Source: Blattamonas nauphoetae | Taxonomy: Eukaryota; Preaxostyla; Oxymonadida | Assembly: GCA_033064195.1 (NCBI GenBank) | Contig: JARBJD010000270.1 | Span: forward strand, 1-64,000 | DNA: 64,000 nt | Reading direction: 5' to 3' | Shown: in pieces, positions 29,571-40,300 of the stretch | Layout: each line of letters starts with the position of its first letter | How positions within the stretch are numbered: position 1 is the first letter of the stretch | The notes under the pieces: generated by a model | What the model was told of the DNA's origin: nothing | Database searches by the model: none | The model's input: only the letters and a program-made list of their open reading frames with translations | Program-made: the position numbers and the translations under genes

Positions 29571-30497
29571 GAATGTCTGTTGAAACCGATGCTGGTTGGG
29601 GTAGATTCTGCAGTGACGCCCTATCATCTTATTCTTTCGGGGTCACGTTCCTAGCATTTTACCGAAAATACCAGTCATTAAACCAGCTGATGTTACGACG
29701 GATTGTGTGGCAGTGACTTCGACGTGAATCTGACGATGGCGATCCACAATGAGATGATGGGGAAGATGTGCTGAACTCAGAGTCCTTGCACGAGTCTCCG
29801 AATTATTTTGGTCGAACATGTCCACCTGAGCTAGATTTGCCTCGCCGATCAAAAGATTGTGCTGAATCTGATCCTTCAGATGAAGATGCTCGACTTGCAC
29901 CTCTCTGTTTCAGTTACCCGATTTCTCCTCCACCTCTCGTTTGTCATCCTATGTCAGGATGACTCTCTTCTCTGTGAGAAAAGCTGCGCTACCGGTGGTT
30001 GAATCTTGTCCGCAATCTGTGATGGCACTGCAAGGATAAGTTCGTCATCAAGTTGAGATCGATCTTGTGGCGAGGAATGATGGATGGTTGCCTCATTGTC
30101 TGTGTGTGTCATTGTTGATCACGGCGAGCTCACATCTTCTACACACATTTCAGTGTGTGTTCCAACGGACTACAAATACAGACGAATCTTTCGCTCATTG
30201 AGGAGATTCTCAAGAATCTCACTCAATTAATCATTGATATCATCCCAGATAATCAGGATGCAGTTTTCCCTCCTTGCAGTATCTCGTGGGATCCCACTTT
30301 AAATCACTTAATCAAGCGGAGATTTCCAAAGACCCCTGAAAATATGCAGAATGGATAAAAAATACGACAGAATTAAGAGGAAAATGAAGATCAAGACAAG
30401 AATATCTGCTCATTCTACAGTGGGTCCGAGATCCGACTCCTATCTGCGGGAATGTAGAACTCATAATTTTTTCTTTCCTGTCAAACTACAGTGTTAA
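29571..30497. other. No supported gene
   Basis: Only short frames without similarity occur. Some may be further debris of the flanking transposons. Confidence 0.35.
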
Positions 30498-30514
30498 ATG
30501 TCGAAAAACGATAA

Positions 30515-31843
30515 ACGGATGCGGTTGAGACGGCAAAAGAACGCTTAATCGATGGAACATCAAAAAGACTCTGTAAAAGTCAGGGATTCCGGGTTATTGT
30601 CGCATTGTCTGCCATCGATTTTACATCCATTTCTGAATTGCTGCGCTCTTACGTCAGTTTGGAGCGTTGTGGTGAAATCGCCGTGATGGGAGCATGCGAA
30701 ATAGCAAACATGACCGGCTGCGATCCGTCGCTCGTCCGACAAATCAGGGCTGAATCAGACGTGAAAAAAGAGAAAAAACAAACCAACACTTCTCTCACCG
30801 AAGAGCAAGAAGCCGGCCTCGTTGAGTTGGCAACCAAAAAATATTTACATGGTAAAAGACTTTCTATCATGGAATTAAAAGACGAAGCTGCGCAGCGATG
30901 CAATCACAGGGTCGGTCACAGCTGGCACGAGGGTTTCTTTTCTCGTCATCCCGAAGTCAAGAGTCTGGAACGTCATCCTCGAGAAGAGAGGAGAATGAAC
31001 CTGGCTGGCAGCGATATCCGGAAATATCAAAGAATCCTAGAGCGAAATTTGCGAGACATACCAATTTGGTTTGTGTTCCACGCAGATGAAAGTGGCTACC
31101 AAGCCTTCCATGATGGCACAACTAGAAAAGTTGTTGTCCCAACAGATACCCCAGTGGATGCAAACCATTTTCCTGTTGATCGCGATGAAAAAAGAATCAG
31201 CATACTTGCCTGCATTGGACTTGATCGGAATTTGGACACGCCATATTTTTGTGTCCCGCCTCCTTTCAGCGAGGATCTTGCCTTGATTGAAGGTCTCGAA
31301 CTATCAACTGACTATGAATATGGTCTTTCTAATAAAGGAGGGATGACATCAGAACTATTCGCTGACTGGTTAAATCGAGTTTTCATACCTTTGATCGCGA
31401 TGGTTCGGAAAGTTTGCGGCCTCCCTGACAAAACAGCTGTTCTTCTCCTCGACGGATGCGGTGCTCATGTATCAGAAGGGGCCATGAATCTGTGCACAAC
31501 CAACAACGTCCGACCTATCACTCCTCCGGGAAATACGACACATTTGCTCCAGGTGCTCGATCTTGGCATCTTTGCTCCCTTTAAGAGATACGTTCAGTCT
31601 CTTCGTGAAGGGCAGCACCACGACAGCACAGAACATATGGTGGCTATCGCTGAAGCAGCTTTGACGAAGGCGTGTGACAAGATCACGATCCGTCACGCCT
31701 TTGAACGTGGAGGAATCGACTGGGATACATCACATATTCCTTTCACAGCGACAAAAATTCCCAAGGTGTTCCAGGATGCATCGAACTTGGCTGTGCTGGA
31801 CTATCAAGAAGCAAAGAAGTGCTCAACAAATTCACAGAAATAG
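30515..31843 (+). CDS. Pogo/CENP-B-type DDE transposase, nearly whole
   Basis: The open frame (442 codons from 30515) contains a helix-turn-helix start ('DGTSKRLCKSQGFRVIV'), a second DNA-binding region ('GHSWHEGFFSRHPEVKSLER', CENP-B HTH type), and a DDE_1 core: 'FVFHADESGYQAFHDG' (first Asp), 'AVLLLDGCGAHVS' (second Asp), 'PPGNTTHLLQVLDLGIFAPF' (third Asp in the LD box). The first in-frame ATG is internal, at about 30686. A separate frame with ATG at 30498 ('MSKNDKRMRLRRQKNA') ends close by, so the true N-terminus may need a frameshift or small intron. After the stop another frame stays open to about 32046. The transposase is of a different lineage from the tails at 231-1530 and 29082-29570. 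Confidence 0.85.
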   Translation, partial: TDAVETAKERLIDGTSKRLCKSQGFRVIVALSAIDFTSISELLRSYVSLERCGEIAVMGACEIANMTGCDPSLVRQIRAESDVKKEKKQTNTSLTEEQEAGLVELATKKYLHGKRLSIMELKDEAAQRCNHRVGHSWHEGFFSRHPEVKSLERHPREERRMNLAGSDIRKYQRILERNLRDIPIWFVFHADESGYQAFHDGTTRKVVVPTDTPVDANHFPVDRDEKRISILACIGLDRNLDTPYFCVPPPFSEDLALIEGLELSTDYEYGLSNKGGMTSELFADWLNRVFIPLIAMVRKVCGLPDKTAVLLLDGCGAHVSEGAMNLCTTNNVRPITPPGNTTHLLQVLDLGIFAPFKRYVQSLREGQHHDSTEHMVAIAEAALTKACDKITIRHAFERGGIDWDTSHIPFTATKIPKVFQDASNLAVLDYQEAKKCSTNSQK

Positions 31844-32011
31844 TTTTTTATCCAAGATTGAATGCCCTTGTGGCCATCCTCAAACATTTTGCACAGCTGT
31901 CCACTCAACTACAGTCTCACTCCCTGACATTTCCGCAGATGCGTCATTTGGTTCAGTCCACAATTCCACAACCATTATCGAAATATGCCAGAAGGTTGTC
32001 TTTTACTGCCG

Positions 32012-32600
32012 TCAGAAAGGCGCCCAAATTCATTAACCCGCCATAAATCTAGCTTTTCTCGAAAACTTAGAGATATGGTCCAACAAAGAAAAAAATCAAA
32101 TTTGAACAAAAAAACCCAAGTACTCACTGAGAAAACCGCCTTGTACTTGAAAAGCCCCACTTTTCACAGTTCATTTTGGCAATATCTCAACAACCCGTGA
32201 ACCAATTGTGACGCAATAATTTCCAGATCCTTTTTTTGATGATTCGAACATTTTAGTAAAAGTTCGATCAAAAATTTTGGGTTTCTGGGAAAATTCCAAA
32301 AAACCTATATTTTCTCGACAAAATATTCTAAGAAAAAAAGTCTTTCTTTTTTGAGCATCTTTTATCGAGATCTTTACGATAACAATGCACTTTATTTGGT
32401 TCAAAACGGATGGCTGGTTGTGGAGATATGACGTCGAAAAGAAAACAAACAGTTTATTTTACTGTATGAATTTACAGGGTCCAAGAATGGGTCTTTCGCT
32501 CCAAATTTTTGTCAGGATTATTTTCTCACCAAAACAACATTTCCCAGAAAAAACTCGATTTTTGGCGGGTTATTGAATTTCGGCGCCTTTCAGACGGCAC
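32012..32600. mobile_element. Palindromic element family A, copy 3
   Basis: TGCCGTCAGAAAGGCGCC at about 32011 with AACCCGCCA after it returns inverted at about 32552-32600 (TGGCGGGTTATTGAATTTCG, then GCGCCTTTCAGACGGCA). Inside, AATATCTCAACAACCCGTGA on the left is inverted as GGCTGGTTGTGGAGATAT on the right, around a TTTTGAGCATCTTTTATCGA core. The outer ends differ from copy 1, so this is a related subfamily or a core that picked up new ends. It lies just after the pogo transposase. Confidence 0.6.
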
Positions 32601-33779
32601 AATATTGTGTTTTTTCGGGAATGGCACTGTCGATGTATTGTGTTTTCCTTCAGCCACTTCTTCATCTGAGAAAATGAGACATTCTATGTTGCTCTTCAGT
32701 TCCTATCTTGCCTTATCACACAGCCGAGACAGTTGTTTTTCGATTCGAGTCCTCACACTGTTTTAGTGATGTCCAAAATTCTGACACATTTTGCGGACGT
32801 CATCTGATCCATGAACTTTTTGACAGTCCGTGATGAGTACACATGGTTGGGGAGTTCGAGATTTCCTCTAGGCATGGGCTCCAGTCATCTGACTCAGATT
32901 TTTTGGACTGACTCATTTTAACCCATTTTTTTCAAAGGTTGTTCGGATGACAAAAGAAATCATCGATTTTATTGTCTGCAGCCATACTGTGCGGGAGTGT
33001 TCGGCACCTGACGGTCAAAATCAGTTTCCTCTTGTCAAATAGAGTGGAAATGAAAGGAAAATCATAATTTAAACCTTTTCGATTCACGCGCTGAGTTCCA
33101 GGTGAAAAGGAGATCGGACAGTCCAGTCAGTCCGGTGACTATTTGCATGATTGCATGGGCGGATTAGTGACTCAAAGTGACTCGCGACAAAAGTATGGGG
33201 TGATGTGATGACTTGTGGCAAAATTCGTTTGATTTATCTAAAAATGAGTGTATTTCTCAAAAAGAGTGTGAAATGTGAAAGATCAACCAGAGAAGTCAAT
33301 GGAGAGTGAGGTGTGACGGTGGATGAAAATCTGAGGAGGAAAAAGGAGGAAACAAAGGTGATGATCCATCATAAAGTGACCTTCGACTGGAATGGTGCCC
33401 ATGCCTAATTTCCTCGCCTAATTTGTGTTGAATTTATGCTCATTTTTGAGAACTCTCCGAGGTTTGTGATATATTTTTGCGTGTGGCAAAAACCGTTTCT
33501 ATGAAGAAAAAAAACTCCAAGTACTTTTTCACCCCACTTAAAATCATGATTTATCACTCTTTTTCCTAAATTCAATGTCTCAAGTGTCCTCAGGAGTGCA
33601 GCGATCAAAGAGGACATATCATAGAACAGTTCCCAATTTTTGGTAAAACGGATGCGATTATTGAATGGAGATTTCTACTTTTTCCACTTCAGACATCATT
33701 TTTCTATCTCATACACAATAGAAAACCAAAGGAAACCGATGTCACCCTTTACTAATATCTTCTCAATTGATCGCCCCCA
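32601..33779. other. No supported gene
   Basis: A-rich and T-rich sequence with short frames only. GGACAGTCCAGTCAGTCCGG near 33117 is a small imperfect palindrome related in wording to the GGTCAG repeats at 26237 and 43077. Confidence 0.35.
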
Positions 33780-34140
33780 TAATTGGGAGATTTTTGTAGG
33801 AGATTTCCACTGCGTCCAAATGGAGTATTGGCAAAGTTAATGAGGATTTCTCCAAAACAATCAGGTTCAACAATTCAAAATAATGGATAGGAAGGATTGT
33901 ATAATTTCAAGAAAAACGAGTGATTGTGAAAAAAAATCAAAAAAGAGAAAGTTTCGAATGATTCTTCTTCAGTTTGAGAGGGATTCTGAACACCAAAATT
34001 TCGAGTATAGGTTCCCCTCATCGTAATTTACCAGAAGAACGTTGAAAATGAATATGCAATCGTGTTTTAGAATCTCGAAGCTTTCCTGATCAACCCATAA
34101 TTTGGTGAAGTGGAAATCACCAACAAAAATCTCCCAATTA
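33780..34140. repeat. Inverted repeat pair with 32-bp arms
   Basis: The arm at 33780-33811 (TAATTGGGAGATTTTTGTAG...) matches the reverse complement of 34109-34140 at 30 of 32 positions. The 297-bp interior is non-coding. Probably a small foldback or MITE-like element; no target duplication was seen. Confidence 0.6.
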
Positions 34141-34332
34141 CTGGATAAGACACGATCCAACCGTGAAGTGAGAATAATTGCGGAATGCGTACTATCGTGT
34201 TCTCACTGATCTGCCCCTTTTTTCGGATAGAGAATGCAACACGAAGTGAAAGAGTTTGATGGACATTTTGTGTGAGAATGAACCAAAAAAGACAAGTAAT
34301 GATGATTTGGACCAATGAATAATAGAATGAAA

Positions 34333-37300
34333 TCAAATAGACCGACCTTCAAGGCCAAACGAACTGATAACCCCCTCGAGAACGAATCCGACGAGGATCC
34401 GATCATGACTTGTCAGACCAGCAAGATTAAGCGGAGAAATCGGATTTCCTCCACTTGGCACATCATCTGTCTCCCAAACACAGCAACTCGAGCTGGAATA
34501 CTTCAACATCTCCTTTATACATTCTGACCTCCTTTCCTCCCTCTCTCGCGCGACACGATCAACCTCATTTCCTGTCACCCATTGAAGCAGAGCAGAGATC
34601 AACCCTGTCGGTCGCACTGGAGCCGATGGGGCAGTGAGTGCTTGAGTGTCGATTGTTGGAATGAATGGATGGAGTGACAGGAGACAAGGTGAGGAGAGAT
34701 GAGGAGGTGGAAAATGGATGGGTGAAGATTGTGGGAGAAGACCCAGCGAATGATGAAGAGAGGGTGTTGTGTGAGAGGATCCTGTTCTCGTCAAAGAGTG
34801 AGAATGGGCTGGATGTTCGGATGAGAGTGGGGAGTGTTGGAGAACGAGAAGAAGGAAGGCGGTTTCTTGTTTGTGGAGCGAAGTGTGAGGATGGAGAGAG
34901 GGATGCGACAGAATCAGCTTTATTGAGCCAGTCAATTGCTCAATAGTTGCAGGTTTTTGTGAATCGTTCTGTTTTGGACTGTTTTGTGGGATCTGCCAGT
35001 TTTGATGATTGACGGATCGTCCGAAATACGCAAAGAGGAAGACGAGTGCAGATGAAGAGACGAATGGTGAGCTGAGTGATGTGATGACGAGTGAAGAGAA
35101 AGGAGGAAGGCCTGTGAACTCTGATGGAGGTGACGAAAGGAACGAAACAAGTTCGGATTGTGTTGACAGGGTGAGGTTGGGTGGGAGATGACAGAGCGAG
35201 AAATGTTGTGTTTTGGATGGGAGACGCTTAACCATCTCGTTTGGAGTATCAACTGCCTGATCTTTGTTGATATGCGTCTCTTCTTCAACTTTGATTGTCT
35301 GCTGACTGTCCTGAGTGTGTTCTTCGTTGGATTCAATCGCATCTGATTTTGGTGTTCCTGCTTCAGAAGCTTCATGTTCGACCGATTCTTGACGACTTCT
35401 GTCCTGTTCCTCCTTCTCCCTCTTCACTTTCTCTCTCTCATTCTCTTCCTGTGCTGCATTCTCCACCAACATCAACAATCTCTCCCCTTCCTCCACAAGC
35501 CTCGTTCCAATCGCAGCAAACTCCGCCGAAAGAGGAGACGATGTGGTGTGCGCGTGGAAGACATGTGACAAGGCAGAGAGGAGCGGAGAGACCGTCGACA
35601 GTGCTGTGTTGAGGATGACGGGAGGGAGGAAGGGGTTGGGTGTGGTGGAGGGGGGTGGGACGGAGAATGGGACTGAGATTCCGGCGTCGAGTTTTGGGGT
35701 TTCTGGAGCGATTGCCTCGTCGTTCTTGTTGGATGGCGTTGGTTCAATTTCAGTTTCTGTGTTTGGGTTGTGTTGATCGAGCCATTTCTCTCCAACACGA
35801 TTGATTTCCTCCAACCATCTCAGAACAAACCTCAAAACTTCACATTTCTGCTCCGAGCTCGAATGATGCATCGCCGACAGAGGCATCAGATCTTCCGTCT
35901 CGCTCTTCTCTCCATCACTCCGATCTGCGGATGAGAATCGAGCGTACGACAGAGGAACAGAGACGAGTAGAAGAGAAGAGGCCACTCTCGACAAGAGAGT
36001 CTCAATCACAAGTTTCAGAGAGATTGCAAAGGCCGGTGTTGAACTGAATGAGGGAGAGACGAAGAGAGGGAGGAGGGAGGAGAGGAGTGTGAACGTGGCG
36101 CGAGTCGAGAATGGGATCAGGCTGAGGCTCATCGACACAAGTTCGAAGAAGAGTGAGAGTGGAATGTGGAGAAGAGGGAGTTTCGGTTCAACTTCAGCGA
36201 ATTCTTCTCCTTCCTCAAAAAGTCCTCCATCGAGGTCGGATCCAACTGACGTGATGTTTGTCAGAGGCGAGAAGGCGAGGAGGGATGAAAGCATGTTGAC
36301 AACTGGTTCGAAAAGCGTCTCGTACGACGAATGAGGTTTGTCTTTCGCTGTTTGTGATTTTTTGATGCTGCCAGCAGTGTCGAAGAGTTGGAGTGCGAGA
36401 AGCGAGAGGAATCGAGACGACGACGAGAAGAAGGGAGGTGTGTTGAGTGGGAACATCGTTCGAACTGTCTGATCGGGATCAATCGGCGGGGTCACGTCGA
36501 ATGAGAAGATTCTGAGTGAAGCGAGTGCTGGCTGGAATGCGGCGAGAGGTGGAGTGTGAATTGGGTTGTCTGTCTGTTCTTCTGATCCCTGTTTTGTGTT
36601 TGTTGATTTTGCTTTTTGCGATTTGTCTGGTTTTTCTTGTGGGTCCTTGGATTTTGGTGTTGCCACCTTCTTTTCTGTTGGTTGGCGCGTCTCCTTTCCA
36701 AAACCAGCCCAACCCAACAACTTCTGTCCAAATCCGACTTTCTTTTCTTCTTTCTTGTCGCCCTTCTTGTCTTCCGCTGGCTGTTCTTTATGTTGTGTCT
36801 TGTCATCTTTCACATTCTTCGTCTTTTCCTGAAGTCGCTTGTTTTCTGTTTCGTAGAGACTAATCACAGTGCTCTTGAACCTCGCTGCCCTCTCTTCAAT
36901 CGCCTTCCCAATGCTGTCTTCCACCATTTCCGTTTGTGGAGTATTCGAAGAGCCTATTTTGGCGCCGATTGACGAAATTGTGGAGCTGAGTGAGGCTTGC
37001 TGAGTTCGTGTTGTCTTCTTTGTCTGAACACGTCGCTTTGTCCAGACATCGTTCAACCCATTCTCGTCCAACTCTCTCCACATCTCCTCAAGTCCTGTTC
37101 GACCAGCCCTGACAATCCCTTCCATCACTTCACTCGTACACAGCACTCCTGTCGGTGTCGGAGCACTACCTGTCGCCACAGCCTCTCCGCAACGTTCAAT
37201 GATGCTGAGGAGGGTGTCCATGTCGGGAATGTCTGCTTGGAACCGTGTTGGTTGTGTTGAAGAGAGGGATTTGAATTCAATTCCGACTTTGCTTCCGGAG

Positions 37301-40300
37301 AAGAGAGATTGGGATTGAGACGAGGTTGTTGAGTGTTCGGTGTTTTTGTCTGATTCTTCTCTTTCTCCTTCCTTCTCTTCTGGTTCTGATTCAGGGACAG
37401 TGAACGGAAAGGGCGCGGGAGGTGTCACGTCAACAAAAACAGGCGATTCCGGGTTCTGAAAGTCAGAGACAATCGAGATCTGTGGGGGTGAACCAGCTGG
37501 CGGAACAAACGATCCCTTTTCTCTCTCCAGCTCGTGTTGCTCATCTTCCACCTCATTCAGGATCTGTCGACGCGGATAAACAAAGCTTCGATTTGGCCTG
37601 CCTGTTTTGATGATGTTCGGTGCGGTTGTGTTGATGGTGTGGAGAGTGAGGAGAGACAGAAGGTCAATCCCAAAAAGAAGAAGTTGGTTCAGCACTCCAC
37701 TCAGAACTCTTCCGAAGAAAGCGAGTTGATCTTCTGGCGAATATACCGATTCTGATTCATCGTTATCGCCTTTCTCTTTGGTTGTTGGTGATTGTGTCTG
37801 GTTGGTGTCTCGTTTGGTTGGAATGTGACGTGTTGATTGTGCAGATTGGGTTGTTTTGACGAGAGGAGGGTTCATTTTGGTGTTAAGCGTTGGAAAGAGG
37901 GGATGTTGGAGGATTGTGTTCAGAAGTTCTGTCATGGCGTTCAGTGCGAAGTGGATAGTATGTCCACATGCAGTGAACTCGTTGTGGATGAGATTTCTGA
38001 AGATTGTGAAGAGGAGAGTGATGGAGAAGAACAATCCGTCCATTTGTGGGTCATCGGATTGAACGAAAATCTGTTCCCACGAAAGATCTGAGAGGAGTTG
38101 GAGGGAAGAAGGGAGGAGAGAGAGGAGCAGTGAAGGCGAGGTTGCGACGAGGAAGGAGTGGAAGGGGAGTTCGATTGTGTGATCGAAGAAAGAAGGCAAA
38201 AATGTGAGAAGACGAGGAAGGACATCTCGTCTGAGCGGCAGACGAGTGAAGGAAGCGAGATGAAGAATGACTGATGGAAGAAATGTGTTGTTCCACATCT
38301 GAACTGATTGTGTTGTGTTTCTCATCGATTTCTCATTGTCTATTGACTTCTCTGTCAGTGCTTCGTTTGTTGTGAGAAGTCTGAGTACCGCTGTGAAAAG
38401 AGAATGGCCAGTTGAGAACAAAATGTGCTGTTTCGACTGCAGACTCTGCGCGGCCATCTCCACAAACACTTCCAGCAACTTTACAATAATCCCACTCCGA
38501 TTGAACCCGAAGCCCAGACTTCCTTCTTCTCTCCGCTCGTCGTTCTCAGAAATCCGAGCGTCAATTGTGAGTCTGTCTTGGGATGCGGGCGAATCGTGTT
38601 CGAATTCTTCACAAATTGACGAAATCAGCTCAAGAACAGCAGTTGACGAGAGGTTGTCTTGGAGAGAGGCGAATAATGTGGAGGTTGAGTGAAGAGCGGC
38701 TGCGGCGACGAGTGGGGACGGGTGAAGGAGATGGGAGGCGAGAAGAGGAAGGACAGCAGTGACGATCCAGAGCGACAAGTCGAAAAGAGACGACACAGCA
38801 ACAGTATCCTCCCATCTCCACTCGCCTTCTGCCTCAATCGCAGCTATCGCTTTCCTCATTCGATTCATCCCGCCCACAATCTCCCAACCATCTGCCCTTC
38901 CCAGCAGCTCCAGACAACAGCTGACGACACGACCTGCACAGCTCAGCACAGTCTGTGCATGTTGAGGGATCGATGTCAGTTCTCGTTCTTTCAGACCGCA
39001 TACAGAGACAAGTGGGGAGAGAAAGGAGAGTCTTTCGTGAGATGACGATGAGGAGAGGAGAAGAGAGGGGGAGGGTGCTGGAGTTGGAGTGGGTTCGCTC
39101 GTCAAAACACTGATTATTCCTCCAACAACAAGATCAGCGCTGATTCGGATCATTGATGGGGTCTGGTTAGGCTTATTTTCGGTTTCTTCTTTCTGAACAT
39201 CACGCGAACTGTCAAAAGATGCTTCTGAAGTTGTTTTGTTCTGAACGAGTGTTTTAAGTCGTTCCCAGGCAATACAATTCATGAGCATTCGACTCGTGAA
39301 AAGGCATACGCTGCTTCGAAGGAGAGGATCTTGACTTTCATCCCCTGAAACCACCAACAAAACGAGGAGTGACGAGGGTTCTACAGCGACATCAGAAAAT
39401 CCTCCGAGTCCCCGCATTTCATCCCCGATACCCACTGTTAGCCCAAATTCCATTTTGGAGCCATGAATTTCGTCAAGTTCAGAAGAAATCCCGACAAAAT
39501 CGGTGAAAAGTCGTTGTCCGTGAATGACCGCGCTCTTGAGTATTGTTTCGTTCCATTTCAGGATTTCTGACAATGCACGAACCGCAGAAGCTGGGATAGT
39601 TGCTTTACTATGAGAGAGAAAGGCAGAGGACAGAAGGAGCTGGAAACACGATGAGAATGTCGGGATTCTCGTCATTTTGGGATTCTCTGCTTCTGAAACG
39701 ATTGATGCTGTAGTTTCCAGGAAGAGTCCAGATGGATAAACATCGCTTGAAAAACAGATCAAGCCATCCAAGAATGAAATTAGGTCTGATATGAAGGCCG
39801 TGTTTACACTGGAGATATGTTTGACAGAGAAGACCAAAAGGATGTGCACAGTCTTCTCAAGTTGTTCAAGCAACTTGGGAAAGATAGTTGTCACGAAATT
39901 TGCTAAATTCGGATGGGCCGGCTCGTTTCTTTCTTTCTTTACAACGATCATCAGAACTCCAGAGAGGAGATCTAGAAAATCCCCAACTGTCCGCAAATCT
40001 TTCACCTTCTCTTCGTCTCCCTTTGGGTCATCAGTAAGTCTCTTGATCACGCATCCCAGGTTTGACATGACTGTTTCCATTGTCTTCTCCATCAGATCCA
40101 TCGGTTGTTTCCAGAACAAGTGCTCTCCTAATCCCGTCAGTCCTCTTCGTGTAGCATCGTCTTCCGTGGGAAAACAGCGGATCATAGCGTTCAGAAGGCC
40201 TGGAATGAAACTCTCTCCAGATGGGGAGAGACCCACATGCATTGGTGTCTTATCCACTTCTGTTGCGACCGATGTCACAACATCAAATCTGATATCACCC

